Shown: positions 1 to 9,499, counted from the stretch's first letter. The stretch is 64,000 nt of DNA from Salinarimonadaceae bacterium (GCA_007693435.1 REDO01000051.1:62001-126000); one strand, 5' to 3'. Notes: generated from the letters alone by a model not told the origin. A program made the numbers and translations.

Positions 1-1
1 T

Positions 2-241
2 CCCGGTCTCGGCGTCGCCGAGGATCCGGCGACGGGGTCGGCGGCGGCGGCCTTCGCCGGAATGCTGATGCAGAGCGAACCGCTCGGAGACGGCGTCCAT
101 GATTTCGTGATCGAGCAGGGCTTCGACATGGGCCGGCCTAGCCTGATCGACCTGCAATTATCGATCGACGGGGGCGCGCTCTCGTCGGTAGAGATCGGCG
201 GCGGCGCCGTCGTCGTAGCCAGGGGTGAACTGCTTCTCTGA
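2..241 (+). CDS. PhzF family protein, C-terminal fragment
   Basis: The open frame enters from the left edge and ends at TGA 239-241, giving the last 79 residues. They contain the stretch EDPATGSAAAAFAG followed by QGFDMGRPS, which are the two conserved C-terminal motifs of PhzF-like proteins (diaminopimelate epimerase fold; isomerases acting on small acids, mostly of unknown substrate). The Glu-Asp-Pro-x-Thr-Gly-Ser loop lines the active site in this family. The start and N-terminal half lie outside the window, so the substrate cannot be guessed. It converges on the small lipoprotein gene that begins at 576 on the other strand. Confidence 0.8.
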   Translation, partial: PGLGVAEDPATGSAAAAFAGMLMQSEPLGDGVHDFVIEQGFDMGRPSLIDLQLSIDGGALSSVEIGGGAVVVARGELLL

Positions 242-249
242 GCGTTGGG

Positions 250-576
250 TCAGGAAGGGTAGCCGTAGCGGTTCTTCGTGGCGCGCAAGGCCGAAAACGC
301 CTGCGCCTCGGCGCCGGCGGCGCAGGCGCGGTTGACGGCCGTGAGATCCTCCATCGCCGCGTCATGGACGCGCTGCGCAACCATGCCGTTCGCGAGATCG
401 CGGCGCAGGAGCTGAGCGAAGGCCTCGATTTGGACGCCACAGGCGGATTGCGTGCCGAAGATCGGCCCCGACGTGGCTGCGGCGCTCGCGGGAGCCTCCC
501 GCGCGGGCGCAATGCAGCCCGCCAGTATGAGCGCCGCCGTGGCTGCGCCGATCATTCCCCAGGATAGTCTCGCCAT
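250..576 (-). CDS. small predicted lipoprotein of unknown function
   Basis: A 108-residue product. The N-terminus is a classic lipoprotein signal: Arg after MA, a hydrophobic stretch to about residue 20, then the lipobox LAGC with Cys at 21, so the mature protein should be lipid-anchored. The rest is Ala-rich with a helical segment (about residues 45-95) containing LRRDLANGMVAQRVHDAAME. I do not recognise a family. The gene lies 30 bp downstream of the 276-residue gene on the same strand and may be co-transcribed with it. The reading frame and lipobox make it likely real. Confidence 0.6.
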   Translation of the reverse strand: MARLSWGMIGAATAALILAGCIAPAREAPASAAATSGPIFGTQSACGVQIEAFAQLLRRDLANGMVAQRVHDAAMEDLTAVNRACAAGAEAQAFSALRATKNRYGYPS

Positions 577-606
577 GATCTCCCCCCTCGGCTTGAAGCG
601 CCGCCT

Positions 607-1437
607 TCAGTCGATGTCGAAAGTCGGCGGCCCCTCGGGGCATTGGAACATATGGAAGACGATGAAGTCGTCCGTAAATTCGCCGAAGACAAGATAGATT
701 TCGCCCGTCGTCGCGATTTTGACGCGCGCGCCAACCGGTCCCGCCGGCAATGCGCGGGCGAAATGGCGCCACAGCCGCTCGTCCGAGAAGACGGGACCGG
801 AGCGCAGCATCAGATCGTCATGGGCGTGATCGTAGACCCCGGTGATCACCGCGGCCGGCTCGTTCTGGCCGATGATCCAAGCATTTTCGATCTGCCTGGA
901 GGCGTCGCGGACCGGCGAAGCGACGACGACCGGATTGCGCGATTCCTCGTAGACCTTGCGAAAGATCGAGACCTTGTCCTCGATCTTGTGACAGACCGAC
1001 AGAAGAAGAATGCGTGGATCGTCCACGTGCATCCGAAGCGGCAGGCAAAGCCGCCCCCAGAGCACGGAATCCTGCGCGAAATCAGCGAATGACTGAATAT
1101 AGCCGATGTCGAACTCGCTCGTGCAGCGGTCGTAGGCCGCCGTCAGCTCCGCCCGGACGCGGGTGCGCAATTCGCTGAGACGCTGCCCCTGCATGGAGAA
1201 GCCCACGCGTTCGCTCAGATATCGCCCGTGATGAAGATACGTATAGTCCGCCTCGCCTTTGAGGAACAGCACCGAGTAATCGGCCAGCTGCGTGTCGGCG
1301 CCCTGCCAGAAATCCGCCAGAACCGGGTCGCGCTCCGCGCGGATCTGCATCCACTTCATCAGCAGCGCGCCAAGAGCGGGGTGGACGACGACATTGGCGA
1401 CGGCCGGCCCAAACCAGCTCCTCACTTCAGCTCCCAT
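607..1437 (-). CDS. hypothetical protein with a possible N-terminal PAS-like region
   Basis: A 276-residue soluble protein with no signal peptide or membrane segment. Residues about 25-115 (LADYSVLFLKGEADYTYLHHG, then LSERVGFSMQGQRLSEL and later YDRC) resemble the layout of alphaproteobacterial PAS_5-type domains, in which a residue-rich core is followed by a G-x-x-L-x-E-L step and a tyrosine-containing helix. The C-terminal half is unfamiliar. The PAS suggestion is an impression from pattern only. ATG 1437 is the first start in a frame with good coding character. Its divergent neighbour is leuA, 360 bp away. Confidence 0.6.
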   Translation of the reverse strand: MGAEVRSWFGPAVANVVVHPALGALLMKWMQIRAERDPVLADFWQGADTQLADYSVLFLKGEADYTYLHHGRYLSERVGFSMQGQRLSELRTRVRAELTAAYDRCTSEFDIGYIQSFADFAQDSVLWGRLCLPLRMHVDDPRILLLSVCHKIEDKVSIFRKVYEESRNPVVVASPVRDASRQIENAWIIGQNEPAAVITGVYDHAHDDLMLRSGPVFSDERLWRHFARALPAGPVGARVKIATTGEIYLVFGEFTDDFIVFHMFQCPEGPPTFDID

Positions 1438-1600
1438 GTCGACCTCTCGATTGAACGCACCGGATCGTAAATCTGTAGCGTGACCCGCACCCGTTTCAAC
1501 CTGTCTCGCTCCCGTTTCGGTCTTGTGCGCTGTTCGTGAAGCGTTTACATGTTGATCGCACTATACCGGTCAAGACCGGTGGAATTATGGGAGACGAGCC
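1438..1600. other. intergenic region upstream of the leuA leader
   Basis: This stretch separates the 276-residue gene (minus strand) from the leuA leader (plus strand) and must carry promoters in both directions. I could not pick a convincing -35/-10 pair. The only strong sequence feature is the perfect inverted repeat at 1565-1580, listed separately. Confidence 0.4.
1565..1580. repeat. perfect 7-2-7 inverted repeat, possible operator
   Basis: ACCGGTC, AA, GACCGGT form a perfect dyad 21 bp before the proposed leader start. It sits where a repressor or activator of the leuA transcript could bind. The loop is too short for a good RNA hairpin, which favours a protein site. The binding factor is unknown. 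Confidence 0.4.
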
Positions 1601-1705
1601 TTGGCGATCGCCGGCTCACAGCGTGAATTGACGAAGGGCCCCGCTGCGGCGGCGGCGCCTGCACGCGCGCTCCTTCCCGGCCTTCTTCTTCTTATCAGCC
1701 CCTGA
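1601..1705 (+). CDS. leucine-rich leader peptide upstream of leuA
   Basis: An open frame ends at TGA 1703-1705 with the C-terminus ALLPGLLLLISP. Four consecutive CTT leucine codons lie at 1682-1693, with two more Leu codons at 1670-1675. CTT is not the favoured Leu codon in this GC-rich DNA, so the run is striking. The frame opens at 1556 and has no ATG. TTG 1601 follows a GGGAG ribosome site by 7 nt and would give 34 residues; TTG 1628 (25 residues) is an alternative. The stop codon lies inside the left arm of a hairpin. This arrangement is that of a leucine attenuator; families of leu leaders in front of leuA are known in alphaproteobacteria. The start codon is uncertain. Confidence 0.55.
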   Translation: MAIAGSQRELTKGPAAAAAPARALLPGLLLLISP

Positions 1706-1790
1706 GGGCCGTCCGGGCGCGCGCGCCTTGGCCGTCAGGGGATCGACAAGAGCCGGGGCGCAATGCGCCCGTTCACGCCGTATTTCGTTT
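1699..1790 (+). promoter_or_regulatory. putative leuA transcription attenuator (two hairpins)
   Basis: Arm CCCCTGAGGGCC (1699-1710) pairs with GGCCGTCAGGGG (1730-1741) with one mismatch; the left arm contains the leader stop codon. A second hairpin, GGGCGC / AAT / GCGCCC (1756-1770), is followed by a moderately T-rich stretch (1779-1790) just before the leuA ribosome site. A ribosome stalled on the CTT run (1682-1693) would change the pairing of the first hairpin. Which structure is terminator and which antiterminator cannot be settled by eye, and the T-run is weak. Confidence 0.45.
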
Positions 1791-1803
1791 CGAGGAAACG
1801 CCA

Positions 1804-3369
<1,566 letters not shown>

Positions 3370-3415
3370 GTCGCCCGGCGGGAGGGTCCGCGCCGTCGCG
3401 CGCGGACCCGAACCC

Positions 3416-3446
3416 CAAAGCCGTTCTTCGGCTTTGCGCCTTTCTT
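3416..3446 (+). terminator. intrinsic terminator of leuA
   Basis: The hairpin CAAAGCCG / TTCTT / CGGCTTTG (3416-3436) is followed by GCGCC and a short T-rich stretch. It lies 47 bp after the leuA stop and before the next gene on the same strand. Confidence 0.65.
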
Positions 3447-3506
3447 CCCGGGCGTTCGGCCTGATAGACTCTTGAATGAATAATGCAAAAATTGGGGAGA
3501 TACATG

Positions 3507-4859
3507 ATGGACGGAGCGAGCCCGGGCAGGGCGGCCATCGACGCGATGCAGCCCAACGATCTCAATTCATGGTGGATGCCCTTCACCGCCAACCGGTCCT
3601 TCAAGTCGAGCCCGCGCATCATCGCCCGTGCGAAGGACATGCACTACTACACCCGCGACGGACGCGCCGTGATCGACGGGTCCGCCGGTCTCTGGTGCTG
3701 CAACGCCGGTCATAACCGCGACCATATCGTCTCCGCCATCCAGGCGCAGGCGCAGGAGCTCGACTACGCTCCCCCGTTCCAGTTCGGCCACCCGGCCGGG
3801 TTCGCGGCCGCTGCGCGCATCGCCCAGTTGGCGCCGGGCGATCTCGATCATGTCTTCTTTTGCAATTCCGGCTCCGAGGCCGCCGACACGGCGCTCAAGA
3901 TCGCGCTGGCCTACTGGAACATCACGGGGCAGGGCCAGCGCACGCGTCTGATCGGGCGCGAACGCGGCTATCACGGCGTCGGCTTCGGCGGGATTTCCGT
4001 CGGTGGAATCGTCAACAATCGCAAATACTTCGGCACGCTTCTCGCTGGCGTCGATCATCTGCCGCACACCTATAACCGTCAGGAACAGGCCTTCTCGAAG
4101 GGCGAACCGGAATGGGGCGCGCATCTCGCCGACGAGCTTGAACGCATCGTGGCCCTGCACGATCCCTCGACGGTCGCCGCCGTCATAGTCGAGCCGATGG
4201 CCGGGTCGACGGGCGTCCTGCCGCCCCCGAAGGGCTATCTGAAGCGGCTTCGCGAGATTTGCGACAAGTATGGCCTGCTGCTGATCTTCGACGAGGTTAT
4301 CACGGGATTCGGCCGCCTCGGCTGCGCCTTCGCGGCGGAGCGCTACGGCGTCGTGCCGGACATGATCACCTTCGCCAAGGGCGTGAATTCCGGAACGGTT
4401 CCGATGGGCGGCGTTATCGTGCGCAAGCCGATCTACGACGCCTTCATGAAGGGGCCGCCGCACGCGGTCGAGCTGTTCCACGGCTACACCTATTCCGGGC
4501 ATCCGCTCGCCTGCGCGGCGGCGATCGCCGCGCTCGACGTCTATCGCGACGAAAAACTCTTCGAGCGCGCCAAGGCGATCGAAAGCGTCTGGGCCGACGC
4601 GGTGATGACGCTGAAAGACCTGCCGAACGTGCTCGATATCCGGACGCTGGGCCTCGTCGCCGCCATCGACCTTGCGTCGAAGCCCGACGCGGTTGGCGCC
4701 CGAGGGTTCGAGGCGATGGACCACGGCTTCAACGAAGCCGATCTGTTGATGCGCGTCACCGCCGACACCATTGCGCTGTCGCCGCCGCTGATCATGACCG
4801 ACAATCAGGTCGACGAGATCATCGACAAGATCGGCCGCGTCATCCGCGCGGTAGCCTGA
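3507..4859 (+). CDS. class III aminotransferase, omega-amino acid:pyruvate type
   Basis: A fold-type I, PLP-dependent aminotransferase that most resembles beta-alanine (omega-amino acid):pyruvate transaminases. Near the N-terminus is the family-typical W-W-M-P-F-T, then FFCNSGSEAADTALK (PLP phosphate binding), a Tyr-His-Gly motif (RGYHGVGFGG), LIFDEVITGFGR with the PLP-ring aspartate, and the Schiff-base lysine in TFAKGVNSG (Lys 291). The 450-residue length is normal. I chose ATG 3507 (or 3504, three bases earlier) because GGGGAG at 3494-3499 is well spaced; the more upstream ATG 3483 lies before the ribosome site. The exact amine donor is not predictable. It converges on phoB, 7 bp away. Confidence 0.85.
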   Translation: MDGASPGRAAIDAMQPNDLNSWWMPFTANRSFKSSPRIIARAKDMHYYTRDGRAVIDGSAGLWCCNAGHNRDHIVSAIQAQAQELDYAPPFQFGHPAGFAAAARIAQLAPGDLDHVFFCNSGSEAADTALKIALAYWNITGQGQRTRLIGRERGYHGVGFGGISVGGIVNNRKYFGTLLAGVDHLPHTYNRQEQAFSKGEPEWGAHLADELERIVALHDPSTVAAVIVEPMAGSTGVLPPPKGYLKRLREICDKYGLLLIFDEVITGFGRLGCAFAAERYGVVPDMITFAKGVNSGTVPMGGVIVRKPIYDAFMKGPPHAVELFHGYTYSGHPLACAAAIAALDVYRDEKLFERAKAIESVWADAVMTLKDLPNVLDIRTLGLVAAIDLASKPDAVGARGFEAMDHGFNEADLLMRVTADTIALSPPLIMTDNQVDEIIDKIGRVIRAVA

Positions 4860-4866
4860 CCGCGCC

Positions 4867-5568
4867 TCACGCGCGCGCCGGCTCCTGTTCTTCGAAGGAG
4901 TAGCCGGCGCCGCGCACGGTGCGAATTGGATCGTGCCCGTCCTGCACGTTGAGCGCCTTGCGCAGCCGGCCGACATGGACGTCGACGGTCCGTTCGTCGA
5001 TATAGACGTTGCGGCCCCAGACGTTGTCGAGCAGCTGTTCGCGTGTGAAGACGCGCCCGGGGCTCTGCATGAGGAATTCGAGAAGGCGGAATTCGGTTGG
5101 GCCGAGGTGGAGCTCCTGGCCCGCGCGTCGCACGCGGCGGCTTTCCCGGTCGAGCTCGATATCGCCGGCGGCGAGCGTCGTCGCGAGGAGCGAGGGCCTC
5201 GAGCGGCGCAGGAGCGCCTGCACGCGGGCGACGAATTCCGGCAGCGAGAACGGCTTGACGACATAGTCGTCGGCACCCGTCGCGAGGCCGCGCACGCGGT
5301 CTCCCTCTTCGCCGCGGGCTGTGAGCATGATGATCGGCAAGGCGCGCGTCGCCTCGCGCGCCCTGATGCGCCGACACAACTCGATGCCGGAAAGTCCGGG
5401 CAGCATCCAGTCGAGGATAGCAAGGTCGGGGGCCTGCTCCAGAATGCGCAGCTCCGCCTCGTCGCCGCGGGCCACGCAATCGACCTCGTAACCCTCGGCT
5501 TCGAGATTGTAGCGCAGCAGAAGCGTCAGCGCTTCCTCATCTTCTACGACCAGAACCCGTGCGGACAT
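4867..5568 (-). CDS. phoB: phosphate regulon response regulator PhoB
   Basis: A 233-residue OmpR/PhoB-class regulator. The receiver domain (1-120) carries the acidic pair at 10-11, phosphoacceptor Asp 53 (AILDWMLPG), Thr 83 and Lys 105. The C-terminal winged helix (about 130-228) has RTVDVHVGRLRKAL and ends with RTVRGAGYSF, close to canonical PhoB. It activates phosphate-starvation genes by binding Pho boxes. It is transcribed after phoU (83 bp gap), probably from the Pho-box promoter at 6459-6502, which makes it autoregulatory. The cognate kinase gene phoR is not in the window. Confidence 0.92.
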   Translation of the reverse strand: MSARVLVVEDEEALTLLLRYNLEAEGYEVDCVARGDEAELRILEQAPDLAILDWMLPGLSGIELCRRIRAREATRALPIIMLTARGEEGDRVRGLATGADDYVVKPFSLPEFVARVQALLRRSRPSLLATTLAAGDIELDRESRRVRRAGQELHLGPTEFRLLEFLMQSPGRVFTREQLLDNVWGRNVYIDERTVDVHVGRLRKALNVQDGHDPIRTVRGAGYSFEEQEPARA

Positions 5569-5651
5569 GGCTCGAAGACCTCGCTGAACCCGTTAAAGTA
5601 CTGCAACGACGGGCGGATCAATCGCCGTGCTATTTGCGCCCGTCGCTCCGT

Positions 5652-6368
5652 TCAGGCATCCGCCCCCCGAACGCTCTCGGTGCTCGTGCGGTCCTTCTTC
5701 GGACGCTCGCCCGCGATGGTCTGTCCGGTGACGAGGTAGTGCACCGTCTCGGCGATGTTCGTCGTATGGTCGCCGATGCGCTCCACATTTTTCGCGGTGA
5801 AGAGGAGGTGGGTGCAGAAGGTAATGTTTCGCGGATCCTCCATCATATAGGTGAGGAGCTCGCGAAACAGGGAGGTGTAGAGGGCGTCCGTCGCGCCGTC
5901 GCGCTCCCAGACGTCGAGGGCGACGGCGACGTTGTTCTGGCTGTAGGCGTCGAGCACGTCTTTCAGCTGGGCGAGAACCATGTCGCTCATGCGGTTGACG
6001 CCGAGAACCACCTTCTGCGGCTCGAACTGGCCGCTCACCGCCAGCGTGCGCTTGCCGATATTCTTGGCCATGTCGCCGATACGCTCGATGTCGCTGGCGA
6101 TGCGGATGGCCGAAATCACTTCGCGCAGGTCCACTGCCATCGGTTGACGCTTGGCGATGATGAGCACCGCGCGCTCCTCGATCTCGCGCTGAATCTGGTC
6201 GAGCCTGGAGTCCATCTCGACGACCACGCGGGCGAGTTCGACGTCGCGCCGCACGAGCGCGGAGGTGGCTTCCGACAGCATCTTCTCCGCCACACCGCCC
6301 ATCTCCATGATGGCCGAGCGCAGGCCTTGCAGTTCGACGTCAAAGGAAGCGACGGTATGTTCGGGCAT
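5652..6368 (-). CDS. phoU: phosphate signalling protein PhoU
   Basis: A 238-residue, all-helical peripheral protein made of two PhoU repeats (about 15-105 and 115-220). Each repeat carries the metal-ligand pattern seen here as D-I-E-R-I-G-D and V-E-R-I-G-D-H-T-T-N-I-A. PhoU links the Pst transporter to PhoR and keeps the Pho regulon off when phosphate is ample. ATG 6368 is preceded by AGGAG at good spacing; a longer frame from 6446 adds 26 residues unlike any PhoU. No pst genes are adjacent, which is unusual because phoU normally closes the pst operon. Confidence 0.92.
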   Translation of the reverse strand: MPEHTVASFDVELQGLRSAIMEMGGVAEKMLSEATSALVRRDVELARVVVEMDSRLDQIQREIEERAVLIIAKRQPMAVDLREVISAIRIASDIERIGDMAKNIGKRTLAVSGQFEPQKVVLGVNRMSDMVLAQLKDVLDAYSQNNVAVALDVWERDGATDALYTSLFRELLTYMMEDPRNITFCTHLLFTAKNVERIGDHTTNIAETVHYLVTGQTIAGERPKKDRTSTESVRGADA

Positions 6369-6458
6369 TGAAGGCGACTCCTGATTGACCCTGAACGGCC
6401 AAGAAAGATGTTGAAATATCGCCGCTGAGGCGAGCGCACGTCGCATGGCGGCGATTCC

Positions 6459-6502
6459 CTTATAACATTCGCTATGTCAGCCGAATGACAATTGGATGAC
6501 AA
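6459..6502 (-). promoter_or_regulatory. Pho box and promoter of phoU-phoB
   Basis: On the minus strand three 7-bp repeats are spaced exactly 11 bp apart: TTGTCAT (6502-6496), TTGTCAT (6491-6485) and CTGACAT (6480-6474), which match the PhoB-binding repeat CTGTCAT. A -10-like TATAAG follows at 6464-6459, 9 nt after the last repeat, so the box replaces the -35 element as in classical class II Pho promoters. The phoU start is 91 bp downstream of the -10. Confidence 0.8.
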
Positions 6503-6601
6503 TATTCAAATCGGTCGGGCCACTCGCGCGCCTCTCGCTGGCGCCCCTTGTCAATCGCCGCCTGCGCGACACGTCTTCAATGCGTTGAAGCGGAGGGCGG
6601 C

Positions 6602-7315
6602 GTGACGGGTCTGGAATCAATTCCCGAAGGCGGACTTGCTGTCGTCGTGGGCGCGAGCGGAGGGCTCGGCGGCGCCTTCGTCAAGGCCCTGCGCGACGGC
6701 GGACGCTTCGCCGAAATCCTGGCGGTCAGCCGGAGCGGTCCCGAGGCCCTGGACGTGACCGACGAAGCGCGCGTCGCGCGGTTCGCGCAGGAGGTGGCCG
6801 AACGCGACGCTCCCCTGCGTCTCGTCATCGACGCGACGGGGTTCCTCCATGACGAGAACCGCAAGCCCGAAAAGTCCTGGCGCGAGATCGACGCCGCCCA
6901 TATGGCCCATTCCTATGCGGTCAACGCCATCGGCCCGATGCTTCTAATGCGAGACCTGCTGCCGCTCCTGCCGCGGGAGGGCAAGGCGGTTTTCGCGACG
7001 CTTTCGGCCAAGGTCGGCTCGATCGGCGACAACCATCTGGGGGGCTGGTATTCCTATCGCGCCGCCAAGGCCGCGCTGAACCAGCTTGTGCGCACGGCCG
7101 GCGTCGAACTCGCCCGGCGGCGCGCCGAAGCCATCTGCATCGCTCTTCATCCGGGCACGGTGCGTACGGGGTTGACCGGCCCCTTCTCGAAATCCGGTCT
7201 CGACGTGCAGGAGCCGGGAGAGGCGGCTGCACGGCTCGTCGCCGTGATCGACGGGCTCGTTCCCGCCGACAGCGGCGGCTTCTTCGATTATCGCGGCGAG
7301 CGTCTGCCCTGGTGA
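6602..7315 (+). CDS. SDR family oxidoreductase (C-factor-like)
   Basis: A short-chain dehydrogenase/reductase of about 237 residues. The Rossmann motif is VVVGASGGLGGAF near the N-terminus, an LVIDATGF replaces the usual NNAG, and the catalytic Tyr-x-x-x-Lys is YSYRAAK preceded by a Ser in TLSAKVGSIG. The short length and the motif pattern resemble the CsgA/C-factor group; substrate unknown. GTG 6602 follows GGAGG (6592-6596) by 5 nt; the ATG 54 bp upstream (6548) has no ribosome site, so I prefer GTG. The DUF4864 gene follows 28 bp later and may be in the same transcript. Confidence 0.8.
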   Translation: MTGLESIPEGGLAVVVGASGGLGGAFVKALRDGGRFAEILAVSRSGPEALDVTDEARVARFAQEVAERDAPLRLVIDATGFLHDENRKPEKSWREIDAAHMAHSYAVNAIGPMLLMRDLLPLLPREGKAVFATLSAKVGSIGDNHLGGWYSYRAAKAALNQLVRTAGVELARRRAEAICIALHPGTVRTGLTGPFSKSGLDVQEPGEAAARLVAVIDGLVPADSGGFFDYRGERLPW

Positions 7316-7343
7316 GGCCGGCGCGGACAGGGAGGATACGGGC

Positions 7344-7772
7344 ATGAAAGCGTTTCGAACTATCTTCGCGGCGCTCGCCGCCTTCGCGCTTCTCGCGCTA
7401 CAGCCGGCGCAGGCGCAAGGCGCGGCCGACCGCGCGGAGATCGCGGCGGCGATTTCCGGCCAGCTCGACGCTTTTCGAGCCGACGACGCGTCGCGCGCCT
7501 ATGGTTTCGCCGCGCCGGTCATCCAGCGCATGTTCCCCGACGAGGGGAGCTTCATGGCGATGGTCCGGCAGGGCTATCCGCCCGTCTACCGCGCGCGTTC
7601 TCACAGTTTCGGAGAGCTTCGGCCGGAGGGTTCCGGCTTCGCGCAGGAGGTCTTTATCCGGGACGGGACGGGCGAGGAATGGATCGCGGTCTACTCGCTG
7701 GAGCGACAGGAGGACGGGCGCTGGCTGATATCCGGCTGCCGTCTGACGCGGCGCCCGGGCTTGTCCGTTTAG
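7344..7772 (+). CDS. exported DUF4864 protein
   Basis: A 142-residue protein with a Sec signal peptide (Lys, Arg, then a hydrophobic stretch, cleavage likely after AQAQG around residue 27). The mature part (IAAAISGQLDAFRADDASRAY, then FPDEGSFMAMVRQGYPPVY and a C-terminal strand region ending in GCRL) matches the layout of DUF4864, a small cystatin/NTF2-like periplasmic family of unknown function common in alphaproteobacteria. It sits 28 bp after the SDR gene on the same strand. Confidence 0.75.
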   Translation: MKAFRTIFAALAAFALLALQPAQAQGAADRAEIAAAISGQLDAFRADDASRAYGFAAPVIQRMFPDEGSFMAMVRQGYPPVYRARSHSFGELRPEGSGFAQEVFIRDGTGEEWIAVYSLERQEDGRWLISGCRLTRRPGLSV

Positions 7773-7823
7773 GACGCTCAACGCGCCTTGAGGCTGGCTC
7801 CGACGCCTGGAGCCGGCGCGGGC

Positions 7824-8012
7824 TCACGCATCGCGCCCCTGCGCCCGGCGGCGAGCGACATGCGAGACGGCGCAGGCGGGCGAGCAGATCAGCCCCTCGT
7901 CGGACCAGTAGGCCGGCCCGCTCCCGCGACGGCCCTTATGAAAGCCGAAATCCTCGGCGTCCGCGAGTTTCCCGCATTCGACGCAGGCGCGTCTCGTGTT
8001 CATCCGGAGCAT
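7824..8012 (-). CDS. small putative zinc-ribbon protein
   Basis: A 62-residue protein with a CVECGK motif at residues 10-15 and CSPAC at 43-47, four cysteines spaced as in treble-clef or zinc-ribbon proteins, followed by a basic tail. GAGGAG lies 8 nt before ATG 8012, which supports translation. It lies 38 bp downstream of manC on the same strand. Function unknown; it could bind nucleic acid or act as a small structural zinc protein. Confidence 0.55.
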   Translation of the reverse strand: MLRMNTRRACVECGKLADAEDFGFHKGRRGSGPAYWSDEGLICSPACAVSHVARRRAQGRDA

Positions 8013-8050
8013 TCGTTACACTCCTCGCGGTGCGCCTTTGCGCGCGCCTC

Positions 8051-9460
8051 TCAGGCGCGGTTGTAGATGTCCTCGAGCCTCACGATGTCGTCCTCGCCGA
8101 GATAGGACCCGGATTGCACCTCGATCAGTTCGAGGGGGATCTTCCCGGGATTTTCGAGGCAGTGGACGGCGCCGAGAGGAATATAGGTCGATTCGTTCTC
8201 GCGCAGGATGATCTCGGCTTCGTCCACCGTGACCCGCGCCGTCCCGCGCACGACGACCCAGTGCTCGGCGCGATGGAAGTGCTTTTGAAGCGAAAGCCGC
8301 CCGCCTGGCTTCACGACGATGCGTTTGACCTGAAACCGTTCTCCCTTGTCCACGCGGCGATAGGAGCCCCACGGACGGAACACCTCGAGATGCTCGACGA
8401 GCTCGCTGCGCTCACGCTGCGTGAGTTCGGCGACAAGGGCGCGCATCGCCTCCGCGTCGCCGCGATTGAAAACCAGCGCTGCGTCGTCGGTCACGATCAC
8501 CGCGAGATCGTCCACGCCCACGAGGCAGGTGAGGCGGTCGCTTGCCACGAGATTGCCGCGCGCATCGACGAAGACGGCGTCATCCGGTCCGGCGTTTCCG
8601 CTCTCGTCCTTCTCCGACAATTCCCACACGGCGTGCCAGGAGCCGACGTCGGACCAGCCCATATCGACGGGGATGACGGAAACCCTGTCGCTTTTCTCCA
8701 TCACGGCGAAGTCGATCGAGAGAGACGCGCAGGCCGAAAAACTCTCCGCGTCGAGGCGAAGCCAGCCGAGATCACGCTCGCCGCGCTCGACCGCGCCCGA
8801 CGCCGCTGCGACGGTCGCGGCGTCGAATCGGGCGTATTCGCCGAGCATCACGTCGGCGCGGAAAAGGAAGTTCCCCGCGTTCCAGAGATAGCCCTCGGCG
8901 AGATAGCGCGCGGCTTTCTCGGCATCCGGCTTCTCGACGAAGGCGGCGACGGGCGCGACGCCATGCGCTCGCGCGCCTGCGGCGCGGGCGATGTAGCCAT
9001 AAGCGGTCGACGGGTGGTCGGGTTTCACCCCGAAGGTGACGATCCTGCCCTCGCGCGCCGCCTCTGCGGCTTCGCGCACCGCCGCGAGGAAGGCGGCCTC
9101 GTGGCGCACGACGTGGTCGGCGGCCAGCACCAAGACGAGCGCGTCGGACGCGCCTTGAGCGATCAGATGCGCGCCGGCGGCGATTGCGGGTCCCGAGTCC
9201 CGCCGCGCCGGTTCGAGCAGGATCTCTCCCTCGACGCCGACTGCCTGAAGCTGGTCCGCGACCATGTGCCGGTATTCGTCGTTGGTGATGACGACAGGTC
9301 GCTCGAACAGGTCCGGATCGGCGACGCGCAGCACCGTGTCCTGAAACGTCGAGCGCGATCCGAGAAGATTGATGAACTGTTTGGGCGCGTTGCGGCGGGA
9401 GGCCGGCCAGAGCCGCGTCCCGGCCCCGCCGCACATGATCAGAGGCGTGATGCGCGCCAT
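8051..9460 (-). CDS. manC: mannose-1-phosphate guanylyltransferase / mannose-6-phosphate isomerase
   Basis: A 469-residue bifunctional enzyme. The nucleotidyltransferase domain (1-345) starts with CGGAGTRLWPASR at residues 10-22, has the sugar-binding FVEKPDAEKA, and makes GDP-mannose from GTP and mannose-1-phosphate. The C-terminal cupin (about 350-465; RPWGSY, then VKPGGRLSLQKHFHRAEHW) is the type II phosphomannose isomerase with metal-binding histidines. GDP-mannose feeds exopolysaccharide or LPS synthesis. No glycosyltransferases are adjacent. The gene is followed by the zinc-ribbon gene and preceded by the small membrane protein gene on the same strand. Confidence 0.93.
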   Translation of the reverse strand: MARITPLIMCGGAGTRLWPASRRNAPKQFINLLGSRSTFQDTVLRVADPDLFERPVVITNDEYRHMVADQLQAVGVEGEILLEPARRDSGPAIAAGAHLIAQGASDALVLVLAADHVVRHEAAFLAAVREAAEAAREGRIVTFGVKPDHPSTAYGYIARAAGARAHGVAPVAAFVEKPDAEKAARYLAEGYLWNAGNFLFRADVMLGEYARFDAATVAAASGAVERGERDLGWLRLDAESFSACASLSIDFAVMEKSDRVSVIPVDMGWSDVGSWHAVWELSEKDESGNAGPDDAVFVDARGNLVASDRLTCLVGVDDLAVIVTDDAALVFNRGDAEAMRALVAELTQRERSELVEHLEVFRPWGSYRRVDKGERFQVKRIVVKPGGRLSLQKHFHRAEHWVVVRGTARVTVDEAEIILRENESTYIPLGAVHCLENPGKIPLELIEVQSGSYLGEDDIVRLEDIYNRA

Positions 9461-9499
9461 ATCGAGCCTTTCATGTCCAACAATCGGCCCGATCTTCGC

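Noticed and set aside
3483-3506. Earlier ATG for the aminotransferase
   Set aside because: It precedes the GGGGAG ribosome site at 3494-3499, so translation should begin at 3504 or 3507.
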